From Desulfuromonas versatilis (GTDB lineage: Bacteria; Desulfobacterota; Desulfuromonadia; Desulfuromonadales; NIT-T3): DNA of 64,000 nt. This document shows, one piece after another, positions 34,310 through 44,446 of this stretch. Numbering within the stretch: the stretch's first letter is position 1; every line of letters begins with the position of its first letter. The position numbers and the translations under genes are program-made. Under the pieces are notes generated by a model. That model worked only from the letters and a program-made list of their open reading frames with translations. It was not told the origin of the DNA and did no database searches. Location: the NCBI RefSeq assembly GCF_019704135.1, contig NZ_AP024355.1, forward strand, positions 2,970,001-3,034,000, given 5' to 3'.

Positions 34310-35803
34310 TTATTTTTCTCCCTTGGCAAGAATCGCCACGGTGCGGTTGGCGGGGGTGAAATATTTGGCCGCGACAGCCTGGATCTCCGCGGCGCCGATG
34401 CCGGCCACCACCTCGTCGTAGGTGACCAGGTAGCGCCAGTCGCCGAGCAGGGTCTGGTAGTAGGTGAGCATCCGGGCCAGGCCGCCGTTGCCCTTGAGAA
34501 AGCGCAGCCGGTCGGTGCGCAGCCAGTTCAGGGCCTTCGCCAGTTCTGCGGCGCTCACCGGCTCGGCGGCCAGGCGTTCGAGCTCTTGGTAAACCGCCGC
34601 TTCCACTTCCTCGGCGGTGTGGGGGTGCCTGGGGATCGCGGAGATCACGAACAGGTTGTCGTAGCCCGATCCGGGGGCGCCGTAGGTCGAGATGGAGGTG
34701 GCCAGCTGCTTCTCCAGCACCAGCGAGCGATACAGCCGCGAGGTGCGCCCCTCGGCCAGGATGTGGTCGATGAGATCGAAGACGTAATCGTCGCGCTGCG
34801 GCAGGGTCGGCTTGTGGTAGGCGATGGCCAGTCGGGGTTCGGCGTCGAACTCGATGCGCACCCGCTTCTCCCCCACCCCGGACGGCTCGATGGCGGTAAC
34901 CCCGGGAACCGGGGTGCCCGGAGGGATGTCGCCGAAATAGCGCTCCACCATCGCCAGCGCCTGGTCGAATTCGATGTCCCCGACCAGGGCGACCACGGTG
35001 TTGACCGGCGCGTAATAGCGCTGCAGAAAATCGCGGGTCTCGGCCAGGGTGAGATTGTCGATGTCGGACTGCCAGCCGATCACCGGGTTGCGGTAGGGGT
35101 GCACGGTAAAGGCGTTGGCCACCAGGGTCTCGTAAAGCAGGCCATCGGGGTTGGACTCGTAGGAGCGCCGCCGCTCCTCCTTGATCACCTCCCGCTCGGT
35201 GTAGAACTCGCGCAGGACGGCGTTTTTCATCCGGTCGGCCTCGATGGCCGCCCACAGCTCCAGCTTGTTGGCCGGCAGCGAGATCAGGTAGGTGGTCAGG
35301 TCCTTGCTGGTGAAGGCGTTGTAGCCGGAGCCTCCGTTTTCGCTGTAGATCCTGGAAAACTCATCCTTCACCACGAACTGCTTGTGGCGCTCCTGCAGGC
35401 TGGCCAGCTGGGCCCTCAGCTCCTCGAGGCGCCGGGGATCGACCCCCTTTTGCCCCTTGATGGCGTCGATCTCGGCGCCGACCTGCTCGATCTGCTCCAG
35501 CAGCTTCTTTTCCGCTTTGAAGTCGGTGGTTCCCAGGGTCTTGGTCCCCTTGAACAGCATATGCTCGAGCAGGTGGGCCACCCCGCGCTCCTCGCTCGTT
35601 TCGTGAACCCCGCCGACTCCGATGGTGATGTAGGCGGAAAAGGTTGGCGAATCGTGGCGCTCGACCACCAGCAGCTTGAGGCCGTTGGCCAGGGTATGCT
35701 CACGGACTTTTTCCTCGAGGGTCTCGGCCCCGGCCAGGCCGGCCAGCAGCAGAAACAGGGTCGGGATAGCGGCGAAGCGAAAAATGTACATTAATTTTGA
35801 CAC
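34310..35803 (-). CDS. M16-family zinc metallopeptidase, catalytic subunit, exported
   Basis: 497 residues. A signal peptide (FAAIPTLFLLLAGLAGAET) leads into the catalytic domain with the inverted zinc motif H77-LL-E80-H81 in VAHLLEHMLFKGTKT and the downstream Glu region ELWAAIEADRM. A coiled insertion (residues about 95-135) follows the active site. The start is a GTG with AGGAG 7 nt upstream; the ATG four codons on is too far from it. Pitrilysin-like enzymes degrade short peptides; here the periplasm is the likely place. Confidence 0.9.
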   Translation of the reverse strand: MSKLMYIFRFAAIPTLFLLLAGLAGAETLEEKVREHTLANGLKLLVVERHDSPTFSAYITIGVGGVHETSEERGVAHLLEHMLFKGTKTLGTTDFKAEKKLLEQIEQVGAEIDAIKGQKGVDPRRLEELRAQLASLQERHKQFVVKDEFSRIYSENGGSGYNAFTSKDLTTYLISLPANKLELWAAIEADRMKNAVLREFYTEREVIKEERRRSYESNPDGLLYETLVANAFTVHPYRNPVIGWQSDIDNLTLAETRDFLQRYYAPVNTVVALVGDIEFDQALAMVERYFGDIPPGTPVPGVTAIEPSGVGEKRVRIEFDAEPRLAIAYHKPTLPQRDDYVFDLIDHILAEGRTSRLYRSLVLEKQLATSISTYGAPGSGYDNLFVISAIPRHPHTAEEVEAAVYQELERLAAEPVSAAELAKALNWLRTDRLRFLKGNGGLARMLTYYQTLLGDWRYLVTYDEVVAGIGAAEIQAVAAKYFTPANRTVAILAKGEK

Positions 35804-35879
35804 TGCGAAGCTCCTGAAATAACTATGGGAAAGTTGCGATTATAACCGAGGGACGACGTAAACCTAAGGAAAATCGGTT

Positions 35880-35990
35880 TGCGCGCCCCACCCTCACCCC
35901 TACCCGCGTACCGAGGGAGAGGGGGCATTCTCCAGGTTTTGTTCGCTCTTGGACCTTCTCCTGGATTCTGACTCCTGAATTCTGTTTTTT
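35880..35990. other. Spacer behind mlaD with REP-like and heptamer repeats
   Basis: CCCTCACCCCTACCC followed by GAGGGAGAGGGG (35890-35924) makes an imperfect REP-like hairpin. Four heptamers CTCCTGG, ATTCTGA, CTCCTGA, ATTCTGT (35958-35985) come next, ending in a T-run. The stretch lies between the mlaD stop and the M16 gene start. Confidence 0.5.
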
Positions 35991-36968
35991 TCAAAACAGC
36001 GAAAACCGCACATACCGGCCGGGGTTCTCGCGCAGGTCGCGCAGCAGGATATCCAGGTCGTCGAGGGTGCGATTCAGCTTGTCGTGCAGCTCGTCCTCGG
36101 TGACCAGCCGCCCGGCGGTCCCCTCCCCGTTGCGGACCGCGGCGGCCAGGGCTTCGAATTCGGCCAGCGAGCTCTGCGCACGGCGCAGGGCCGCCAGCCC
36201 CTCGTTGTACAGGGCCGGGTCGTTGACCAGCCGGCCGAGGGTGCCTTCGGGGTTCTCCAGCCCGGCGACAAAGGTTTCGAAGCGCCGGGCGGCCGCCTCG
36301 CCGCGGGCCGCAAAGGCCACCAGCCGGTCATAGAGCCCGGGGTCGTTGAGGGCCTTGGCCAAAGTCCCCTGCCCCGTGGTCATGGTCTCGTTGAGCCCTT
36401 TGAACTGCTCGGCGAAGCCGACCAGGGTATCGTACAGGGTCGGGTCGGTGAGCAGCTTGCCGAGACTTCCTTCCCGGTTCTCGATCTGCTCCGCCAGCTG
36501 GCCGATGCGGTCGAAGGCCACGTAGGCCCGGTCGATGACCTGGTCCAGCCCCAGGGGAGCGACCCCGTGCAGAGGCTCAGCCGGAATCCCGAGCCTGTCA
36601 CCGGGGACGATTTCCACGTATTTCTCCCCCAGCAGGCCCCGGGTCTGGATCGACACCCGGGCGTCCTGCCCCAGCCGGCCGGCCGCCGACTCCTCCAGGC
36701 GCAGAACCACCGACACCTGGTCGGATTTGAGCGGATCGGAGAAGGCGATCTCCGCCACCGAGCCGATCACCACCCCGGAGAGCCACACCGGCGCCCCGAC
36801 GCGCAGGCCCTGGACATCGGGCAGCACCACCTCCACGGTGGTGGTCGGGGTGAAAATGCGGGTTTTTTCGCCGACAACGAAAGTGGCCAGCCCGAGCAGG
36901 GCCAGGGCCGCGATCAGGAACACCCCCATGCGCACCTCGGCCCAGGAGATCTTCATGCTGCGCTTCAC
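35991..36968 (-). CDS. mlaD: MCE-domain lipid transport protein
   Basis: 325 residues. One N-terminal transmembrane helix (MGVFLIAALALLGLATFVVG) is followed by the MCE domain (about 40-125: VLPDVQGLRVGAPVWLSGVV, RGLLGEKYVEIVPG). The C-terminal half is helical with repeated modules (EGSLGKLLTDPTLYDTLVG, EGTLGRLVNDPALYNEGL, EGTAGRLVTEDELHDKL). MlaD hexamers carry phospholipid between the ABC transporter and MlaC. It starts at GTG 36968, overlapping the mlaF stop, with GGGAGG 6 nt upstream. E. coli MlaD is only ~183 residues, so this is a long form. Confidence 0.9.
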   Translation of the reverse strand: MKRSMKISWAEVRMGVFLIAALALLGLATFVVGEKTRIFTPTTTVEVVLPDVQGLRVGAPVWLSGVVIGSVAEIAFSDPLKSDQVSVVLRLEESAAGRLGQDARVSIQTRGLLGEKYVEIVPGDRLGIPAEPLHGVAPLGLDQVIDRAYVAFDRIGQLAEQIENREGSLGKLLTDPTLYDTLVGFAEQFKGLNETMTTGQGTLAKALNDPGLYDRLVAFAARGEAAARRFETFVAGLENPEGTLGRLVNDPALYNEGLAALRRAQSSLAEFEALAAAVRNGEGTAGRLVTEDELHDKLNRTLDDLDILLRDLRENPGRYVRFSLF

Positions 36969-37717
36969 CGCGCACCTCCCGAAGCCCCCGCTTGCCCCCC
37001 GCCGGGATTGAGGAACTCGCACAGCTGCGGGTTGGGGCAGGATTCGAAACCCCGGCGGTCGCCGTCAAAGAGGATTTTTCCGTCGTCGATGAACATGAAG
37101 CGCTCTCCCACCCGGTAGGCGCAGACCAAGTCGTGGGTCACCACCAGGGTGGCCTTGCCGTGGCGCTGGCACTCGACGATGAGCTCGTTGACCCGGCTCG
37201 AGGCCAGCGGATCGAGCCCCGCGGTCGGCTCGTCGAACAGGATGCAGGCCGGTTCCACGGCGATCGCCCGGGCAATAGCGACGCGCTTGCGCATCCCCCC
37301 GGAAAGCTGGCCGGGGAAGAGGTCGATGGCGTCCTCCAGCCCCATGGCGGCCAGGACCCGGCGGACGATGGCCTCGATCTGCGCCACCGGCAGCCGGCCT
37401 TCCTCGAACAGCCGGTAGCCGACGTTTTCGCCCACCGTCAGGGTGTCGAAGAGGGCGCCGCCCTGGAATACCATGGCCAGGCGCTTGCGGTGCTCGATCA
37501 GCTCTTTTTCCTCCAGGGCGTGGATGTCTTCCCCGTCGAGTTGCACGCCTCCCCGGTCGGGTTTCCACAGGCCCAGGATCACCCGGAGAATGGAACTCCT
37601 TCCGGCCCCGGAGGGCCCGAGAATCACCGCCCGCTCGGCCTTGCCGATTTCGAAGGAGATGCCCTCGAGCACCTGCCGGCCGCCCAGCGACAGGTAGACG
37701 TCCTCCAGGCGGATCAT
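36965..37717 (-). CDS. mlaF: Mla phospholipid ABC transporter ATPase
   Basis: 250 residues. Walker A GPSGAGRSS (Arg in place of the usual Lys of GKS), Q-loop VFQGGALFDTLTV, signature QLSGGMRKRVAIARA, Walker B ILFDEPTAGLDP and H-loop VVTHD. VFQGGALFDTLTVxENV is characteristic of MlaF/MkL ATPases. The ATG at 37717 overlaps the mlaE stop (ATGA); its own stop overlaps the mlaD GTG. The GRSS instead of GKSS in the P-loop is worth noting: Lys normally contacts the ATP phosphates. Confidence 0.92.
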   Translation of the reverse strand: MIRLEDVYLSLGGRQVLEGISFEIGKAERAVILGPSGAGRSSILRVILGLWKPDRGGVQLDGEDIHALEEKELIEHRKRLAMVFQGGALFDTLTVGENVGYRLFEEGRLPVAQIEAIVRRVLAAMGLEDAIDLFPGQLSGGMRKRVAIARAIAVEPACILFDEPTAGLDPLASSRVNELIVECQRHGKATLVVTHDLVCAYRVGERFMFIDDGKILFDGDRRGFESCPNPQLCEFLNPGGGQAGASGGAR

Positions 37718-38490
37718 GGGAACAGCACCAGGAAGATCTTGGTCAGGAAAAAGTCCGAGACCAGGATGAATACCGAGGAGAGCACCACGGCCCGCTTGGC
37801 CGCCACCCCGACCCCGGCCGAGCCGTGGCGGGCGCGCATCCCCAGGTGGCAGGAGATCGAGGCGATGACCAGACCGAAGAACAGGGGCTTGGCGCAGCCC
37901 AGGAACACATCGGAGATGGTCAGGAAATCGATCACCGAGAGCCAGTAGTAGGTGGCGTTGATCTCGGTGGTGGTGCTGATGATGAAAAAGCCGCCAAGGA
38001 TCGCCACCGCGTCGGCGAACACCGTGAGCAGCGGCATGCTCAGCAGGCAGGCGAGAAAGCGCGGCACCACCAGCTTGCGCACCACGTCGGTCCCCTCCAC
38101 CAGGTAGGCGTCGATCTGCTCGGTCACCTTCATGGTCCCCAGCTCGGCGGTGATCGCCGAACCGACCCGGCCGGCGACCATCAACGCGGCCAGCACCGGG
38201 CCGAGTTCGCGCACGATGGAGGCGCCGATCACGCTGCCGACCAGGTTGGTGGCCCCGAAGCGGTTGAACAGCGCCACCCCCTGCAGGGCCATGACCATGC
38301 CGGTAAACACACCGGTGAGCATGACGATGAACAGGGACTCGAAGCCGATGCGGTCGAACTGAAAGACCAGCTCGCGGAAATAGATGCGCCGGGAGAGGGA
38401 CTTGAGCAGGGCGGTCAGGGTCAGCCGGGCGTAGGCGTCCACCTCGACGAGATAGACCTTGATGCGGTTTTCGAGGGCATTCAGCAGCAT
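37714..38490 (-). CDS. mlaE: Mla phospholipid ABC transporter permease
   Basis: 258 residues, the family length. Five membrane helices and the MlaE motifs: VMLTGVFTGMVMALQG, IGASIVRELGPVLAALMVAGRVGSA, AELGTMKVTEQIDA and the terminal FLTKIFLVLFP. MlaE forms the inner-membrane channel of the MlaFEDB complex that moves phospholipids between the inner membrane and MlaC. GGAGGGG is 10 nt upstream of the ATG. It lies 49 bp behind lon and is the first of three overlapping mla genes. Confidence 0.93.
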   Translation of the reverse strand: MLLNALENRIKVYLVEVDAYARLTLTALLKSLSRRIYFRELVFQFDRIGFESLFIVMLTGVFTGMVMALQGVALFNRFGATNLVGSVIGASIVRELGPVLAALMVAGRVGSAITAELGTMKVTEQIDAYLVEGTDVVRKLVVPRFLACLLSMPLLTVFADAVAILGGFFIISTTTEINATYYWLSVIDFLTISDVFLGCAKPLFFGLVIASISCHLGMRARHGSAGVGVAAKRAVVLSSVFILVSDFFLTKIFLVLFP

Positions 38491-38539
38491 CGTTCAAAAA
38501 CCCCTCCGGCGGGTCGGGCGGGCTGCGCCAAACCGCCGG

Positions 38540-40924
<2,385 letters not shown>

Positions 40925-40945
40925 CAGTCAGTCCTCCCGGGCGGT

Positions 40946-41176
40946 TCAATCGGATTCCGGATTGACTTCGCGAATGGTCTGGTCGAGAATTTGGGGAAAC
41001 TGCTCCGCGAAGGAGGGGTTGACGGTCCCCAGAAAATTTCTCAGGGCGGCGACCTCGAGCTTCAGGCGATCCACCTCCATCCGCAGCTCGAAGACCCGGC
41101 GCTCGGTATCGTCGGAGGCCAGCAGCAACTCTTTCTCCAAGCGACTGATCCGTTCCTCGAGGGCGATCTCGTTCAT
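40946..41176 (-). CDS. Small coiled-coil protein upstream of lon
   Basis: 76 residues. The first 50 form a charged amphipathic helix with clear heptads (EERISRLEKELLLASDDTER, FELRMEVDRLKLEVAALRNF), predicting a coiled-coil dimer; the tail is SFAEQFPQILDQTIREVNPE. AAAGG precedes the ATG at 41176; the open frame further upstream runs through the promoter and was rejected. No family is recognised. Its position as first gene of the lon-mla unit is suggestive of an adaptor or structural role, but this is conjecture. Confidence 0.75.
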   Translation of the reverse strand: MNEIALEERISRLEKELLLASDDTERRVFELRMEVDRLKLEVAALRNFLGTVNPSFAEQFPQILDQTIREVNPESD

Positions 41177-41239
41177 CCGGGCACCTTTCCAGTCTGGCAG
41201 CCGCCGACAGTGGCGGAGCCGACAGAGAGAAGAAGCTGC

Positions 41240-41268
41240 TTGACACTGGCCTAAGCCAAGAATATCAG
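41240..41268 (+). promoter_or_regulatory. Sigma-70 promoter of pfkA
   Basis: TTGACA (41240-41245) and TATCAG (41263-41268), 17 bp apart. It interlocks with the minus-strand promoter at 41259-41286. Confidence 0.5.
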
Positions 41269-41286
41269 TAGCCCCAACCCTGTCAA
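41259..41286 (-). promoter_or_regulatory. Sigma-70 promoter of coiled coil-lon-mla operon
   Basis: On the minus strand TTGACA (41286-41281) and TATTCT (41264-41259) are 16 bp apart, 83 bp before the ATG at 41176. The -10 overlaps the divergent pfkA -10. Confidence 0.55.
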
Positions 41287-41371
41287 GGCAGCCCAAGGCC
41301 CCGGCCCGGACCGGCCCCGCAATCGATACACCCAAGGCAGCCAGGATACCTTCAAGCCAGGAGATTTACCG

Positions 41372-42340
41372 ATGGGAATCAAACGAATCGCCGTGCTCAC
41401 CAGCGGCGGAGACTGTTCGGGAATGAACGCCGCGATCCGCGCGGTGGTGCGGGCCGCCCTCGCCGAGGGCCTGGAAGTGGTCGGCGTCCAGAAGGGCTAC
41501 CACGGCCTGATCGACAACCACTTCCAGCCCCTGGACACCCGTTCGGTGAGCAACATGCTGCAGCGCGGCGGCACCTTCCTGCAGAGCGCCCGCTGCCGGG
41601 AGATGTACGAAGAGCCTGGGCAGCAACTGGCCGCCGAGAACCTGGCGGCGCTGGGGGTGCAGGGGCTGGTGGTCATCGGCGGCGACGGCTCGCTGCGCGG
41701 GGCGCTGGCCCTGACCCGGCGCGGAATGCCGGTGATCGGCATCCCCGCCTCCATCGACAACGACATCCCCTTCACCGACATGTCCCTGGGGGTCGACACC
41801 GCCCTGAACAACATCATCTACGCCGTAGACTGCCTCAAGGACACCGCCTCCTCCCACGACCGGGCCTTCGTGGTCGAGACCATGGGGCGCAACTGCGGCT
41901 ACCTGGCGGTCGCCGCGGCCATCGCCTCGGGCGCCGAGGTCACCCTGCTCCCCGAGGCCCCCTACGACATCGCCGAGGTCTGCTCCCACCTGCGGCGGCG
42001 CTTCGACGAAGGGCGCAGCAACTCCATCATCATGGTGGCCGAAGGGGCCGGCAACGGACAGAAGATCGCCGAGCAGATCAAGGACGCCATCGGCTTCGAA
42101 ACCCGGGTGATGATTCTCGGCCACTACCAGCGCGGCGGCTCCCCCTCGGCCTTCGACCGCATCCTGGCGGCGCGCTTCGGGGTCGGCGCGGTGGAGGCGC
42201 TGCTGGCCGGCGAACGGGGCAAGATGCTCGGGCTGGCCGCAGGCGGGCTCAAACTCACCCCCCTGGAGCAGGTGATCGAGGCCGGCAAGCGGCCCATCGA
42301 CCAGATCATGCTGAGCCTCTCGCAGGTGCTGGGAATTTAG
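41372..42340 (+). CDS. pfkA: ATP-dependent 6-phosphofructokinase
   Basis: 322 residues, the bacterial PfkA length. Motifs: LTSGGDCSGMNAAIRAVVR, GGDGSLRGA (Gly rather than Asp at the PPi/ATP discriminating position, so ATP-dependent), IPASIDNDIPFT with the catalytic Asp, VETMGRNCGYLA, and the allosteric-site HYQRGGSPSAFDR. It phosphorylates fructose 6-phosphate in glycolysis. AGGAG lies 8 nt before the ATG. It has a promoter divergent from and overlapping that of the lon operon. PAS replaces the more usual PGT before IDNDI. Confidence 0.95.
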   Translation: MGIKRIAVLTSGGDCSGMNAAIRAVVRAALAEGLEVVGVQKGYHGLIDNHFQPLDTRSVSNMLQRGGTFLQSARCREMYEEPGQQLAAENLAALGVQGLVVIGGDGSLRGALALTRRGMPVIGIPASIDNDIPFTDMSLGVDTALNNIIYAVDCLKDTASSHDRAFVVETMGRNCGYLAVAAAIASGAEVTLLPEAPYDIAEVCSHLRRRFDEGRSNSIIMVAEGAGNGQKIAEQIKDAIGFETRVMILGHYQRGGSPSAFDRILAARFGVGAVEALLAGERGKMLGLAAGGLKLTPLEQVIEAGKRPIDQIMLSLSQVLGI

Positions 42341-42454
42341 CCGGGCGGGTATCAGGGAGCCTTGAAATCCGCCCGGGGCCCTATACACTTTGTGCCTGAA
42401 CTGTTTTCGCTTCGCCTGCCGCAGCCGATTTCATCTGGAGCAAAGGAGATGCTT

Positions 42455-43048
42455 ATGCCTGTCGTTCATCCCGATCTGCCCTATGCCAAGAATGCCCTCG
42501 AACCCCACATCAGCTCCCGCACCTTCGAATTCCACCACGGCAAGCACCACAAGGCCTACGTCGACAACGCCAACAAAATGCTCGAAGGGAGCGAACTGGC
42601 CGGCAAGAGCCTCGAGGAGATCATCCAGGCGGCCGCCAAAGACCCGGCGAAAAAGGGCCTGTTCAACAACGCGGCCCAGGCCTGGAACCACGCCTTTTTC
42701 TGGAAGTGCATGAAGCCCGGCGGGGGCGGCCCGGCCTCCGGGAAGATCGCCGACAAAATCAAGGCCGACTTCGGCAGTTACGAGAAATTCGTCGAGGCCT
42801 TCAAGAACGCCGGGGCCACCCTGTTCGGCAGCGGCTGGGCGTGGCTGGTGCTCAAGGGGGGCAAGCTCGAGATCGTCCAGGGGGCCAACGCCGAAACCCC
42901 CGTCGCCCAGGGGCTCAAGCCGCTGCTGGTGGTCGACGTCTGGGAGCACGCCTACTACCTCGACTACCAGAACCGCCGCCCCGACTTCCTGCAGGCCTTT
43001 CTCGATCACCTGATCAACTGGGATTTCGTCAACGCCAACCTGGGCTGA
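42455..43048 (+). CDS. sodB: Superoxide dismutase, iron type
   Basis: 197 residues. Metal ligands: HHGKHHKAYV (first His), QAWNHAFFW (second His), and VDVWEHAYYLDYQNRR (Asp and third His). AAQAWNH with Gln preceding the second-His helix, and the short length, indicate the iron form. It dismutes superoxide in the cytoplasm, a common defence in aerotolerant anaerobes. AAGGAG is 6 nt upstream of the ATG at 42455; the frame upstream is open without function. Confidence 0.94.
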   Translation: MPVVHPDLPYAKNALEPHISSRTFEFHHGKHHKAYVDNANKMLEGSELAGKSLEEIIQAAAKDPAKKGLFNNAAQAWNHAFFWKCMKPGGGGPASGKIADKIKADFGSYEKFVEAFKNAGATLFGSGWAWLVLKGGKLEIVQGANAETPVAQGLKPLLVVDVWEHAYYLDYQNRRPDFLQAFLDHLINWDFVNANLG

Positions 43049-43088
43049 CCCACTTGGGGCAAGTCCCCTCGACAGAGACCACCGACCA

Positions 43089-43120
43089 GGGCGGCGGCCC
43101 GCTCCCCGGGGCCGCCGCCC
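43089..43120 (+). terminator. GC-rich hairpin behind sodB
   Basis: GGGCGGCGGCCC (43089-43100) pairs perfectly with 43109-43120 over 8 nt. It stands where a terminator is expected but lacks a U-tract. Confidence 0.55.
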
Positions 43121-43280
43121 GAACCTTCCGGGGAAAACCTCCACCAGCCTCCGCTCATTCGTTCCACGCCTTGGCGCTGTTCTTGCTCCAGCTTAAGAGC
43201 AAGTCGGTTCCAAGCCGCCCTTCAGCGGCGCCGAATAACTGAAAAATCGGGCGATCCGCCCCAAGCCATGGAGGCGCAAG

Positions 43281-44264
43281 TTGTCAAAAGTGAGTCACTT
43301 TTCCGTCATCGCGGGTACGTTTTTTTGGCTTCTGACACTTCTCTGCACTCCGGCGGCGGCCCGCACCGACTTCGCCCACTGGCTCGAGGGGCTGGAGCGC
43401 GAGGCGCTGGCCTCGGGGATCTCCGCCCAGACCCTGCGGACCCACCTGGAGGGGCTGGAGCCGATCCCGCGGATCATCGAACTCGACCAGGGCCAATCCG
43501 GCACCCGTAAAGGCGGGCGCCCTAGCCTGCAACGCTACCTGGCGCGGGTGGTGCCCGACTCGCGAATCCGCACCGCGCGGCAGAAATACCAGGAAAACCG
43601 CGAGTTGCTCCAGCAGGTCGGCACCCGCTTCGGCGTCGACCCGCAGTTCATCGTCGCCCTATGGGCGGTGGAGAGCGATTTCGGGCGCCGCACCGGCAGC
43701 TTCCCGGTGGTGGGGGCCCTGGCCACCCTGGCCCACGAGGGGCGCCGGGGGGACTTTTTCCGCGGCGAGCTGCTGACCATCCTCCAACTGCTCGACCAAG
43801 GCCGCATCGCCCGCTCGGAGATCCATGGCTCCTGGGCCGGAGCCATGGGCCAGGTCCAGTTCATGCCCTCCTCCTTCCAGAACTTCGCCACGGATTTCGA
43901 CGGCGACGGCTGGCCCGACCTGTGGAATTCGGTGCCCGACGCGCTGGCCTCGGCGGCCAACTACCTCTCCGTCTCCGGCTGGCAGCGCGGCCAGGGCTGG
44001 GGGCAGAAGGTCCGCCTGCCCAAGGGCTTCAAGGGCAAGTCCGACCCTGACCGGATGCGCACCCTCAAGGAGTGGCGCAAGCTGGGGCTCAAAGACGTCA
44101 AAGGCCCGGACAGCCGCAAGGCCGCCCTGGTCATGCCCGAAGGCCAGGGGGCGCCGGCCTACCTGGTCTACGCCAACTACCGGGTGCTGCGCCAATGGAA
44201 CCGCTCCAATTTCTTCGCCATGTCCGTCTGCCACCTGGCGGACAGGATCGCCGCCGCCAAATAG
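43281..44264 (+). CDS. Lytic murein transglycosylase, MltB type
   Basis: 327 residues with a signal peptide (core FSVIAGTFFWLLTLL, cleavage near AAA). MltB/TIGR02283 pattern: FGVDPQFIVALWAVESDFG with the catalytic Glu, TGSFPVVGALATLAHEGRR, GSWAGAMGQVQFMPSSF, DFDGDGWPDLWNSVPDALAS and NYLSVSGWQRGQGW. It cleaves the MurNAc-GlcNAc bond to 1,6-anhydro ends. The start is TTG at 43281 with GGAGG 6 nt upstream; no ATG fits the signal peptide. Not a lipoprotein, unlike E. coli MltB. Confidence 0.9.
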   Translation: MSKVSHFSVIAGTFFWLLTLLCTPAAARTDFAHWLEGLEREALASGISAQTLRTHLEGLEPIPRIIELDQGQSGTRKGGRPSLQRYLARVVPDSRIRTARQKYQENRELLQQVGTRFGVDPQFIVALWAVESDFGRRTGSFPVVGALATLAHEGRRGDFFRGELLTILQLLDQGRIARSEIHGSWAGAMGQVQFMPSSFQNFATDFDGDGWPDLWNSVPDALASAANYLSVSGWQRGQGWGQKVRLPKGFKGKSDPDRMRTLKEWRKLGLKDVKGPDSRKAALVMPEGQGAPAYLVYANYRVLRQWNRSNFFAMSVCHLADRIAAAK

Positions 44265-44296
44265 CCGCGCCAGCCCCCTCCCCTGGTTTCGCAAGC

Positions 44297-44318
44297 GGGC
44301 CGGCCTGAAAGCCGGCCC
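44297..44318 (+). terminator. Hairpin behind lytic transglycosylase gene
   Basis: GGGCCGGC (44297-44304) and GCCGGCCC (44311-44318), 6-nt loop CTGAAA, 32 bp after the stop. No U-tract follows. Confidence 0.45.
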
Positions 44319-44446
44319 CCGGGGCTCAACGCTGCCCGCCCCCTTCCTACCGGTTTGCAATCCTTCCCCAAACTGCTAGAATATCGCGCCTGCAGTCCGC
44401 TTTGGCTGATCGGCCACCTATTCGCGCGTCCATCCCCGGAGGGATC

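Noticed and set aside
32186-35794. Plus-strand open frame of ~1200 codons opposite the M16 and YkgJ genes
   Set aside because: Antisense shadow: no family, no start signals, and the minus strand carries clear peptidase motifs. The similar long frames at 38459-41254 (opposite lon) and 44471-46873 (opposite mscS) were rejected for the same reason.
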